64,000 nucleotides of DNA. Origin: Mikania micrantha. Taxonomy: Eukaryota > Streptophyta > Magnoliopsida > Asterales > Asteraceae. The first letter of the stretch is position 1. Every line of letters begins with the position of its first letter. Made by a program: the position numbers and the translations under genes. Location of the stretch: the NCBI GenBank assembly GCA_009363875.1, contig CM018680.1, positions 120,167,027-120,231,026 on the forward strand, in the 5' to 3' direction. The notes under the pieces are model-generated. The model saw only the letters and a program-made list of their open reading frames with translations. It was not told the origin of the DNA and did not search any database. Below, in pieces: positions 12,010 to 22,969 of this stretch.

Positions 12010-12764
12010 TAGTGGCGTGGCTTTGAAGGGACTAGGGGGCGACCGCCCCCCCCTCTTTTTTTCGTCACTAGGGTTAATTTTCGGGCTAAAAGATTAATTT
12101 TTTAAAAAATATTTGATTTTGCCCCCTGATTGAAAAAACAAATTAACTTCGCCCCTCTGATTGAAAAAAAAATTATATTACCATCTTTTTTAAATAAAAA
12201 ACAATTTTTTTTGTAATTAGTAAATAAAAAACTAACTTTAAAAATTACCCACTTATTAAAAACCTGAATTTTTTTGTTCTTTTATAATTCTCCTAAATAT
12301 TTAAATCTCTCTTTTATTTCCCCCTTACTACCTATCATATTTTCTTTTTTTTCTTGGTCCCGATTAGAGGTCCACACCGCCCTCCCTCATTCTACCGTCA
12401 CAGATTCCAGCCACCGCCTCATTCTCTTTCAAGCGCTTAGCAGCAACCATTTCACCGGCTAATCTTGACACAATTCTAGTTGGTGATTTTTTTTTCTTCT
12501 TAAATTATTTCAAAATCAACATATTTTAATGTTAATATTCAGGATTTTCTTTCAATGTAACTATGAAATTTAGATTAATCAGATTAGTCATGTTTAATCT
12601 AAAATATTGTATTATCTTCAAGATGAATGTTCCTTATTGTTTGACCCGAATCATTGACCCATACATTTAACCCGACTAATCAAGACATACCGATCGAATG
12701 GGAAAAAAATTTGAGTTCACGTAAGTTTTCGCCCCTCTGTCAATTATCTGAAGCTCCGCCACTG
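12010..12764. mobile_element. Non-autonomous hAT element, 755 bp
   Basis: Left end TAGTGGCGTGGC and right end GCTCCGCCACTG form imperfect inverted termini of the hAT type (CAGTGGCGGAGC). Perfect 8-bp target duplications TCCGCTCG lie at 12002-12009 and 12765-12772. The interior holds GCCCCC-rich and poly-A/T tracts and no transposase. Confidence 0.85.
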
Positions 12765-12776
12765 TCCGCTCGTAAC

Positions 12777-13977
12777 CAGTGGCGGACACACATACATATC
12801 ATGGGGGTCGGCCGACACCCATGAAAAAAAAATTATTCATTATATATACGATTTAATCTCGACCGACCCCCAAGAAATTTTATTTTTGACCCCATAAAAT
12901 TTTAATTACCACTATAAAGCCCAATTTAAAACCCAAACTAATACCCAAATAATCCAATATGCATTACCCATGGTAAAACCTAATTACCAATTAACAATTT
13001 AATTCAATATCTAGTCATTTATAACCCAAGGGTATGATTAAAATGAAAACCACATCTCAATGAGAAAACCGCGAAAACCATGCAAAAATCACGTAAAACG
13101 AACGTATTTTTTTTTGAAATTTTTTTTACATGTTTGTAACACTATTGGACACATTTTTACAAAAAAAAATAAAAAAAGCGCCGACCAAATATTTTTAAAA
13201 AAAATATTTTATAAACCCACGTAAAACCTACGTAACAAAACTAAAAAATTTTTAGTTTTGTTACGTAGGTTTTACGTGGGTTTATAAAATATTTTTTTTA
13301 AAAATATTTGGTCGGCGCTTTTTTTATTTTTTTTTGTAAAAATGTGTCCAATAGTGTTACAAACATGTAAAAAAATTTCATAAAAAAATACGTTCGTTTT
13401 ACGTGATTTTTGCATGGTTTTCGCGGTTTTCTCATTGAGATGTGGTTTTCATTTTAACTTTTCCCTATAACCCAATATGCTTATTTCTTAGATTCCTTTT
13501 TTCTTAAGCAACATTTTTTATATCAATCCACCTTAGTTGGGTTTGAATATTTGAAACTAAAGGGATCAACACCTTAACACTAACGGTTTTGTCATTTTTA
13601 TCCAACCTTCTACGTGTCACTTATTTTATCATGATGAGAAACTTTGTTGATTGGGTATAATCTATATATTAGGTAATATGGAATACTTTTTTTTTTTTAA
13701 AAAAAAAAGAAAACTTGAAATATCACATTCTTTGAATATTGAATTTGTTAATTTGAATATTATTCTATGAATCTTGTTGTAAGATAACAAATTTTATCAT
13801 GTCTTCTTAATGAATGAGATGACGAATTGACGTACTTTATTATGTATTTGTGATTTGGTTTAATTTATAGATTTTTTAGATGACCCGATGTGAACATCCA
13901 AATGAAATATGTAACGACGGACAACCACCATCAAAAATTTCCGACCCCCATAAAAATATTTTCTGGGTCCGCCATTG
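12777..13977. mobile_element. Non-autonomous hAT element, 1201 bp, carrying a foldback
   Basis: Left end CAGTGGCGGACAC and right end GGGTCCGCCATTG are inverted termini. The flanking 8-mers CTCGTAAC (12769-12776) and TTCGTAAC (13978-13985) match at 7 of 8 positions. The target overlaps the duplicated target of the preceding hAT element. A near-perfect palindrome (13038-13457) lies inside. No transposase sequence. Confidence 0.8.
13038..13457. mobile_element. 420-bp near-perfect foldback (MITE-like)
   Basis: The left arm from AATGAAAACCACATCTC is mirrored by the right arm ending GAGATGTGGTTTTCATT, with only a few changes over about 205 bp per arm. The centre is the palindrome CTAAAAAATTTTTAG near 13247. 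TTAA occurs on both sides (13038-13041, 13454-13457), so the target duplication could be TTAA, TTA/TAA or TA. Superfamily is therefore open (piggyBac-, PIF- or mariner-like). Confidence 0.85.
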
Positions 13978-14380
13978 TTCGTAACCAAATTTATACAATG
14001 CCAAATTGCCAGTTATTTATACATTGCTTTTTGAGGCGATAACTTTGTTTAACGTGTTTACAATACTGATATACTTTTGTTCCAGTAACTCATTTGGAAG
14101 GGTACAAACGCAATCGATAATTTCAAACCCTTCTGAGAAATAGAAAGTTTTTGAAATTTGGAGTTTATATACATATCTTTCTTTGATAATTTTTGTTATT
14201 AATTTAAAAATAACAACAATTATCATGGGTTATGTCAATTAGAATAAAATACCAACAGAGTTGAGGCATGTTTTTGATCCAACTCATATTAACACCTGTA
14301 AATTTTTACTGAACTTCTTTTCATTCTTAGTTATTATATTGAACCAGTTCACCAATACTAAATGTATATACATAAAAAAA

Positions 14381-17300
14381 TTACATTCTTCTGAGAACAA
14401 AAATTCCAAAGAAATATGCAACGTATGTTGCGATGGAAATTCCAAATATACCCACAAGAATTCCAGGAACTACCAAAGAGCTCCAGCCTTTGGATGTTGC
14501 CATCCCAGATGCTGTTGTGGGGCCTCCAATGTTGGCATTTGATGCTAAAAGTATTAGTCTTAGATCCAAATTGAGTAACTTTCCTAGGCCAAGTATCACA
14601 ACAAGATGAACTGTTACTTGTATGAAAGCAAATAGAAAGATGCTAGGTGCCACGTTGATAACGTTCCATATACTCCCACTCGCTCCCATTACCGCAAAAA
14701 ATACCTGTCATCAAAAAGGTAAGTAAGCTTCTGAGCCTATTTGTGAGTTGTAACTTGTTCAAGCACATTTCAACCTCTAAATTATGATAACGAGCAAGGT
14801 TACCCACGCGCTGTGGTGGAACGATACAATCAAAACCCACGAGCAGCGGTTCGATCAAAATAAACAAAAGAAGTCCCGTTGGATTTGTTACGGAGATTGA
14901 AACATAAATAGAATATGCCACATATGTTGTGACATAAGAATTCTAAAAAACTGATATGATTGGAAAAAAATTAAAAAAAAAGTCAAAAGTGACATCATGC
15001 GAAGAAACGAGATTACGAACCTCATTACATGTGTAAATTCGACGACAGTAACACGGCTAAGTATAAAAAAGAAATATATAAAGTTACGGAGACTAGGTTA
15101 TGGAGATCAACAAATAAATAAAAAAAGGTTACATAGCAGTACCAATGTTCTTCGATCAATGTAAAGCTCATTCTTCATAGTAACAGGACGTTATTGTCCG
15201 TCAATATAACCCACAATTACATTTCTTTTAATTAACAAACGAAAATTGAGTAAAGTGACATTTTAGATAGTTGAGAGGTGAGTTTGAACAGTTTTTGAAG
15301 TTTCAGGGGTAGGAGGTAGAAGTAGTTGGTGTTTTTGCGACCGACACTTCACACTTCAAATTGAGTATAAAAATATGGTAGGACATGTTCAGATCAAAAT
15401 AGGTAGGATGCATACTTTTATAAACCCACCAACATAAACCAATTCGTTTGACCTGCTTCCTTTTCAGCTTTGACAAGTTAGTAATAAGATATAGCTCAAA
15501 TTTATCCATTTCCACATAAATAAGGGTTGAAATTACTCCCTCTATTCTAAATAGAATGTGTTACGACTGTATATTTCACACTCAAAATGGTTGGTTAAGA
15601 AATGACTAGAGGTGAATAACTGAGCAGGGCAGACTAGAGGTCAAAATAAAAAATTTCCAAAGAGAAATAAAATAGGTTGGGTTATATATTAACAAGTCCA
15701 CACTTTTTGTCCTGATAACAAAACTACACTTTAGGCCACGTCAAACCAAACTGTCTTGTTTCGTTTTTGGCTAAGTTTGCTATATTACCCATTGACCTGT
15801 TATTAATAAAATACAACCCAAATTTACCCATTTGCATACGGGTTGAATTTTTATAAATTTATTCAAATTTACACGTTATTAATAAATAAAACGAAAAAAG
15901 ATTCTCTTAAAGGATTGAAGTACCTGAATTGAAATTGCGAATAAAGATTCTCTTAAAGGATTGAAGTACCTGAATTGAAATGGCAGCAATAGCCTCACCA
16001 GCAGGTGCAAGGTAACCAATCTGTTTGGGTAGTAAAGTTGCCAAAATCACAACAATTGCAGTTATCGCTGTTAGATTACCACCCTGAATCTTTAACATTT
16101 GCATTATATGTGTGGCGCATTTGCAGATAGTAAAAGAAACAGCAAGTGCAGTAGCTGTATGTAGCATTGTTAAATTGTTCCCAGAACGAGAGTCCAAATT
16201 TTTAGCTGTATCTGCGGTTTTACTTAAGTTGAAAGGATAACATGAAAATCATTAAGTGTTTGGAAATTTCAAAATAAATTATAGCAAACACAGAAAATTG
16301 ACCCTTGCTTGATGTTGAAGCCTCTGCAGGAAGTTTAGAGCCTAATGCAAACAACACCATAAAATAAATCACACAAATAACATTGTCTGCAGCTACACCA
16401 GCTGCAATAACAGATGGAGAAACAGCAAGTGCATCTGAAACTGCAACATAGTTTATAGCTGCAAAATACAAACAAAAACATTGTCACACCCTTAGCATAG
16501 ATGGCGGTACGTAATAATGCATTTAAATGAAATAGTTTGTCGCATTTTTTTTCTAGTTATTTTCTTTGTATATTGTAAATATATAACAGCCTTAACGCAG
16601 AAGCAATCTTCGTAATAATGCATTGGTCTATAATTAGCTACCTCCTCCTATGTAACTAGCCATTAACGCAGAAGCAATCTTCCAACTATCTTGACCAAGT
16701 GATCTCATAGGAACAATCAAGAATGCTACTAGCGTTCCAACTATGGTTGCAACTGCCAAGCATAAGAAACATAAAATTAGAAAAAATAGTATGTGTTCGA
16801 CAAAAAAAGAAAATCTTTTACAGATTGCATACAGGGAAATCAAATAAAATATCACCACATAAAATTAGAAAAAATAGTATGTGTTCAACGAAAAAAGAAA
16901 ATCTTCTACAGATTGCATACAGGGAAATAAAGTAAAATATCACCACATAAAATTAGAAAAAATAGTATGTGTTCCAAGAAAAAAGAAAATCTTCTACAGA
17001 TTGCATACAGGGAAATCAAGTAAAATATCACCACCACGAAGGGTGAAGTACACAGTTTTACACTAGTTTTAATGTGAAATCTTGAATGATGCAGATTTTG
17101 TATGAACTATTTACACTCGTTCATTGAACATCAAAGCTTTCAAGTTGCATTTTTCTCCATTCTTGAATGTATTAAAATGTGATTTGAGGGCCATTAGAAA
17201 ATAAAAACTTGCTTCTAATGATTCACCACTCTGTAATCATATTAGCATGCTTTCTAATAACTAATGATGTGGCATTTGTGCAATGAAAATAGCGGCTTCA

Positions 17301-18435
17301 CCGAAAAATAAAATAATTAAATGCCTAACGGTGAAGTACAGCTACTTACAATGTTAACATTATAAATGTTTCTCTCGCTCTTGCACTACTCCGAGCATTC
17401 AGACAATCAGACTTATTCCATCAAGCAGGCAGCTAAAAAATGGGATCCAAAAACATGCATCTCAAACGATTTAAATCAAGAAAGCTGATATACAGACTTT
17501 TGAAGATGCTGGTGTAAATCCGTGTATCCAAACTTTAACACTGATTTCATGGTCCTAGAGTCAGTTATAAATATTGAACAGGCTATTTGAATGTTTTTTG
17601 TGACAAGATAAAAAAGGCTAGTGCAAACTCAAAAAACATACTGGCTCATGATTTTGAAAAACAGATCAAAACAGTTTGACATTCTTTTACATGTACAAAG
17701 ACAAAACTGCAGCATTCAGTTCTGATACAAAACGATGATATATGGATGATTGTTCATATGAGAAACAAGACCTGAGCCGATCAAAAATGCAAGGAGGAGA
17801 TTCCCGGTTGATTTTATCACATCTCGCATATCAGCTCTGAACAACATTAATGGGATAGTCAAAGGGAGTAGGAATTCCATGACAGCAGAGTAAGCAATTG
17901 CTTCATGAGGAATAATTCCCATATTGCTGGCTGCAAGTCCCAACAAGATGCACACCAGTGCAGCACTAATCATTCTCCCAATCTTGGTTCTCTCTGACCT
18001 TCAATTAGTGCGTTCAACTTAAAATGGATTACAAAGGTCAATAGAGAAGCGAAAAAACATGATAATCAATCAAAAAGCATGACTAAAGTTAATCAATTCA
18101 AATCCCAGATTCAGGTAACTAACGTGCAATGGAAAGAGAGAAATAGACTACCAGAGACCGAAAGCTCCGGTGACGAAGAGAGCAGTCCATGTGCCCCAAT
18201 TGTCGTCAGGCGATATCAGAGGAAAATTCAAATTAGACTTAGTAACTACCACACACCGATTGAAATCAGTCGGTATGATTCGCGATGATGAAAAGCGAGA
18301 TGTATTGAAGAAGAACAGAGGTCTAGAATTTGAGGTGTTGGTTGACGGTAACGAATGAGTGTAATATTGGCGGGAAGAAACGGATGGTAGCAGGTAATGG
18401 AATGGCGTCGAAGCGGCCATTAACAATGACGCCAT
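14381..18435 (-). CDS. DUF819 family plastid-type integral membrane protein, complete, six exons
   Basis: Function is unknown; plant DUF819 (Pfam PF05684) proteins are predicted plastid-targeted polytopic membrane proteins. Exons on the minus strand: 18152-18435, 17772-17998, 16642-16752, 16303-16458, 15970-16211, 14381-14704. All introns are GT-AG, all phases agree, and the total is 1344 nt or 447 aa plus stop. Residues 1-65 (MASLLMAASTPFHYLLPS...) are Ser-rich with few acidic residues, like a transit peptide. Conserved blocks include RTKIGRMISAALVCILLGLA, LLPLTIPLMLFRADMRDV, YIGGAINYVAVSDALAVSP, AAGVAADNVICVIYF and SNANIGGPTTASGMA. Many hydrophobic segments indicate a multipass topology. 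An upstream in-frame ATG at 18465 would add 10 residues (MLKIEVKIPS), and I prefer the second because it gives a normal transit peptide start. Introns carry repeats, but the coding sequence is undamaged. Confidence 0.92.
14705..15969 (-). other. Intron 5 of the DUF819 gene with MITE-like remnants
   Basis: A 1265-bp intron starting GTACTTC and ending GATGACAG. It contains paired motifs such as AAACCCACCAACATAAACC and CAACCCAAATTTACCC typical of small decayed elements, but no boundaries or target duplications I can defend. Open frames at about 14643-14921 and 15303-15515 are intronic. Confidence 0.55.
15897..15981 (-). repeat. 46-bp tandem duplication across the exon 5 splice donor
   Basis: AAGATTCTCTTAAAGGATTG followed by AAGTACCTGAATTGAAAT occurs twice, offset by exactly 46 bp (donor complements at 15921-15924 and 15967-15970). 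Read on the minus strand, ATTCAG|GTACTT therefore exists twice. The upstream donor (exon end 15970) gives ISIQ|VFFAV and keeps phase 0. The downstream one adds 46 nt and shifts frame. Confidence 0.9.
16592..16624. repeat. Patchwork duplication of exon 3 and intron sequence
   Basis: TTAACGCAGAAGCAATCTTC at 16592-16611 is an exact copy of exon 3 sequence at 16663-16682. It is fused to CGTAATAATGCATT (16611-16624), an exact copy of intron sequence at 16510-16523. Two short local copies joined at one point look like templated filler from break repair. It lies in intron 3 (16459-16641). Confidence 0.85.
16769..17032. repeat. Three 88-bp tandem units in DUF819 intron 2
   Basis: Units start at 16769, 16857 and 16945 with ACATAAAATTAGAAAAAATA and contain TACAGATTGCATACAGGGAA, with only a few mismatches. 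They follow directly on the acceptor side of exon 3 (16752). The short Lys-rich open frames across them are products of the repeat. Confidence 0.92.
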
Positions 18436-20205
18436 TGATGGTATCTTTACCTCTATTTTGAGCAACGATGATGTTGATAAAAATCCCAGGTACGGTTTGT
18501 AATTTACGGATTTTCGTGTGTATGCTAGATTTGATTTATTTATTTTTTTTTATATTTATTCATTCATCTCAGAGCGTGTGATTTAAAACACATACCACAT
18601 ACGTATGTCTCTAAAGCAACCCTTCAAAAAACTCCATAAATATTTTTATTAATATTTAAAAACACTTCAAAAGCTTCCAACAAGCATTAACTCTCCATGA
18701 AAAGAATAGCTACTCTTTGAAAAGATAAATTTTTTTTTTTGTAAATTCTTAGATAACGATTCATAAAATACCGGATTATCCTTACATTCAAAAGAAAATT
18801 AATATTAATACATACAACTCCTCCAAAAAATTAAACTTGGAACCGCTCCAAAAAAACAAATTCACTAAGACTATTTTTATTTTTTGTTTTTTTATCAGAA
18901 ACACTGCAAAAAAGTTTTGGTTATTCTTTAATTTTTTGACCGCTTCAAAAAACATACATATATTTTTTATTTATTTTTGTAGCAAAACCGCTGCAAAAAG
19001 CCTCCTTTTTTATTTATTTATTTTTATTTTTTATTTCTTGACTATAGATACAAAAAATGGAATGCATGTCACTTTTTTTTGACTCGGATGCAAAAAATGG
19101 AATACTATATATACACGGAATAAATAGGTAGGATAACACGAAAAAATGTATACTATAAGTTGAAAGGTTTATTATTTGTTTTTATTTAAAAACCATCGCT
19201 AAAACATTTGTTTTTTTTTTTCTTTCTCAGTACGGCTAAAAAAAACAAATTGACAGTTGTTACACTCAGTAGTTCATTATGGTCCAGAGGTGGCCCGACA
19301 AGCTTAGAAAGTAAAACTTAGGGTTGGGGTCCCCAAAACTTTAAGGCCCCGTTTCTTAGCAAATTTTCTATATAAGTTAGACTTTTGTTTAATTAATTAT
19401 ATTCAATTTTTCACATATTTAAAAATTGAACTTTTTAAGCAACTTTGATTGTTATATTCTCCTCTTTTTTTCTCTTCTTCAGCTTGATTAATATGATATT
19501 TTGAATTTTTTTATTGTAGTCATTGATTGGATTTTCTAGGTGTTTCTTTATCTTAACTTGTTGATTTTTGTTGTTATTTATTTAATAATTTGATATTTTG
19601 ATACCAATTAATTTATTTATTTCTTGTACTCTTCACTTTTTTAAATGCCAATTTTATTTTTTGAACATTTATTGCATATAGGATTCTTAAATTGTTTATG
19701 ACTATATGTTTTGTTAAAATTTTCAATTGTAAGTTGATATAATACTAATACATTATCCTTTTCTAGTTGCACTTTTTTATGTATGTTCAATACAATTTTG
19801 TTGCTTCTATTTGTTATTAACCAATTCAACACTTAATGATTCAGACCCAACCAAACGGTCCCTAAGTGTGTTATCAACATTTATTAAATTGAAAACAAAA
19901 TATTTATTTATTAAAAGGGATTAATTTTATTAGTCGCTTTGGGTCCCCAAAATGCCTTTGGTATGCGTTTTGATGTTCGTAAAGGTATTATCTCTATCGT
20001 AATCGAATATATATTTCGATGTGCTAAATTTTAAGACTAAGCACCATATTTATTACAATATGACGAACATACTTATAACGATTACACTTTAGGGTTTTAC
20101 ATTCTAACAACAATTGTGATATATTTGCATTTGATATGTAAATCGTATTTGCATTCTTATATTCGAATTGTAGAAGAATCCCCGCCGCAACGCGCAGGAA
20201 ATCGA
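18436..20205. other. Upstream region of the DUF819 gene and AT-rich repeats
   Basis: Contains the presumed 5' UTR and promoter of the DUF819 gene, for which I see no convincing TATA box. Poly-T-rich repeats with CCGCTGCAAAAAG/CCGCTTCAAAAA motifs follow at 18840-19080, and an element end (GATTCAGACCCAACC) lies at 19840-19865. No coding sequence. Confidence 0.45.
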
Positions 20206-20210
20206 CTAGT
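20177..20210 (+). mobile_element. Helitron 3' end
   Basis: A GC-rich hairpin region CCCGCCGCAACGCGCAGG is followed after about 7 bp by CTAG (20206-20209) and T. This is the Helitron 3' signature: short hairpin, CTRR end, insertion before T. It matches the ends at 33012, 40022 and 42397. The 5' boundary is not identified, though part of 18500-20200 probably belongs to it. Confidence 0.55.
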
Positions 20211-20615
20211 TTTTATGAAAGATCACTTTTCGATATCACTAATGTTTATATTACGGTTTTGGCCCATGTGGTTTAATTTTTCTTAACTATTTCAACATAA
20301 AATATAATCTTCTATCAATGCAGTCACTGTGGTTTAAAAAACTAACGGTTTTGGACCCCAAACCTAACTAATATAACGGTTTTGGCCCACAAACCTAACT
20401 TTGGTCGGGGGAAAACGTTAATTGTTTAGACAAAAATGGTTGAATTGATTGTAAATTGTATTTTTGGTTGAAAGAGTTAAAACAATCAAAGAACAAGGGT
20501 CAAAACCGTAATTTACTCTAAAAGAAATTTAAGGAGTAATTTTTTTTTGAAAGATGCAACAGCACCAATTAGTATCAATATTCTTTAAGTGAACGACATG
20601 TTTACAAGTTATCGT

Positions 20616-22860
20616 TGTAACACCCCGACCGATGGCGGAAACATCGGGGTGACACGAAGTGTAGATTGTTCATAGCTTAGGGTATAAAGATGTAAATAAT
20701 CATAACTAAACATTCAATGCAAATAAATTCATCATTCAATACAAAGTCAAATAAATTCAAACTAACTATTACATCATTCAACTTTAAATCCAAATCCAAT
20801 TACATAGTTCAAATTAAATAAAATAAAATTCAATTCCAAATGCTTGCTAATTTCCATTTCCACCTGAAACATGTTAAAATCAAGTGTCAACCCAAAGAGT
20901 TGGTGAGTTTCATAGATTTTGACACTCAAACCAAAAGGTTTAATAAAAATGATATAGATAATGTTATATGTGAACTCTAAGCATAATGAACATAGTCAAA
21001 ATGAACTAGCAAGTAAAGCAGATCAACAAATGATAACAAATGATGTTTGACCTATGATTAGCATTACCAAAATGCTCAAATAGTAAACTATCACCGCGGG
21101 CCTCCCCCGAAGGGTAAATCAAACAACGGTGGGATGGTCGGTCCAATAGATCTATCATAGTCACTAAAATGAATGTGATCAATGCATATGCTTAGCTAAA
21201 GTTCACTAACTATAAGGCCATTAGCTCAGTTCACAAGTAAATGAAATAAATAAGTTGCATGTTTCACCCCTAAAACAAAAATAGTAAAAGAGGGGCTATG
21301 AAGACTCACCTTTGTGTTTTTGGTAGTCTTGATAAATGTCAAAGTATGATCCAAATAATATCCAACACAATTTCAATGTTCACCTAAATAGTTCAATAGG
21401 CATATGTTAACAAATCTATGTCTTTCTAGTGATTTATCTAAGTTCTAAAATGGATCAACGGGTTCGATTTGTTTTAAATAAACACAATTAGATTTGTTAT
21501 GATTTAAATGAAGATAGTAAAATGTTTAAATTACAAATGTTGACTTAAAGTATTTATTAAAAACTTATAAATTTAAATATTGATTTATAAAATTATTTTG
21601 ATAATTTAAACATATATAAGTATTATGTTTATAACATTTATTATAAATAAATGAGAATAAATAAATGAGTATGAATAAATAAATAAATAGCTAAGTAAAT
21701 GATGTAAAGAGTTATAAATAAATTTATAAAACTTATTTATAATTTTATGTAAATTTATAAAACTTATTAAATTATTTTATTATTACTATTATGTAAATGA
21801 TTAAGTAAAAACATGTAAATAAATAAATGAGATAAGGCGTTAAAAGTTTATAAAACTTATTTATTTATAAAAATAAATAAATAAGTAAATACATATTAAT
21901 TTATTTTAAATAAGTAAAAATAAATAAATAAGTAATTAAATAATTGATAATAAAAGTTATAATTAAAAACCAAGTATGTAACACATTTTTTTTTATTACA
22001 GATTAATATTATATTTATAAAAATATTTTCTGTGTAATTAAAATTTTTAAAATAAAGTTTAATAACAAAAAAATGGGCAAAAACCGGTTTTAACCCGGTT
22101 AGAGAGGTTCGAACCCGCGACCATCACACACACACAACACATGTATTAACCGGTTGATCTAGACCGTAGTCTGCGAAAGGAATTCGTTTTAATTCCCTTT
22201 AACATACCCGGCTTTGAGATCCCCAAATCAGAACCAAGAATGTTCGAAACCCTAGTTCCTATCTCAGTCGAATTCGACTTCTGTTGAACCTGTTTGATCT
22301 CGAAAGCATAGGGCTTTCATTTATTATCAAACACCGAACACAATGAGTTAAAAATCACTCACCTTAGTTTACGTTTGAGTGGAGCTCGACTGGTAGCACA
22401 AGTGGCGACGAACCGAAGTGTAGAGTGCTTAAATCGTGGTTGTTTGGAGTCGTGAACTTGTGTTTGCGTATACAGATTGTTTCGTGATGTTCAAAGGGTT
22501 GTGTTGGTCGAACGGATTGGGTTTTTATACACAAGTTTGATGAATTTGAATTTCGGTCGAATGTGTATGTATTTGGAAACGATTTTTGTGTTAATGACTG
22601 TTTAATTCGCTCATAATGGGGATTGGAATCATTATACACGCTCGTATACCTTCCAAAATTGTTCTGATCGAGTGGCTACAGTTGGAATCGGTTGGATTTG
22701 AATGATGGGTCGCGAACGGGTCGCACATGGGCTTGGGTCGGCCGAATAGAGAAACGGGGTAGAGAGGATGAGGGACTTTGGGGTATTGGCAATATCAGCC
22801 CTCCCATGTTTTCTTTTAAGTAAAACTTCCAAATTTGACACTTTTATCCCAAAACTTTTA
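20616..22860. mobile_element. LTR-like sequence with a TGTAACACCCCGACC start
   Basis: TGTAACACCCCGACCG at 20616 followed by GATGGCGGAAACATCGGGGT is typical of the start of a plant Ty3/gypsy LTR. A possible end is CTTTTACA near 22860, but the 5-mers at the two sides (ATCGT, AATCA) do not match. I therefore claim only an LTR fragment. It includes a low-complexity tract at 21480-22010. Confidence 0.5.
21480..22010. repeat. TAAA/AAATAAGT low-complexity tract
   Basis: About 530 bp made almost wholly of A and T, with ATAAATAAATAAGTAAAT-type runs. It seems to be an expanded simple-sequence region within the LTR-like element. Confidence 0.8.
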
Positions 22861-22969
22861 CAAATCATTGTTTTAAATTGTATAAACTTTTATTTACTTA
22901 AAATTTAATAGGTTTTCATAAAAACATTATTTTAGTGTTATATTATAAAATTTTAAAACATATCAATAG

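Noticed and set aside
14017..14542. Short frames around the 3' end of the DUF819 gene
   Set aside because: They overlap the terminal exon in the wrong frame or the 3' flank.
16723..17066. Lys-rich open frames on the plus strand
   Set aside because: Produced by the three 88-bp intronic repeats.
18079..18358. Plus-strand open frames opposite the first DUF819 exon
   Set aside because: They are antisense shadows of a well-supported spliced exon.
20616..22860. Solo LTR with defined ends
   Set aside because: The start is convincing, but the candidate right border lacks a matching target duplication, so only an LTR-like fragment is claimed.
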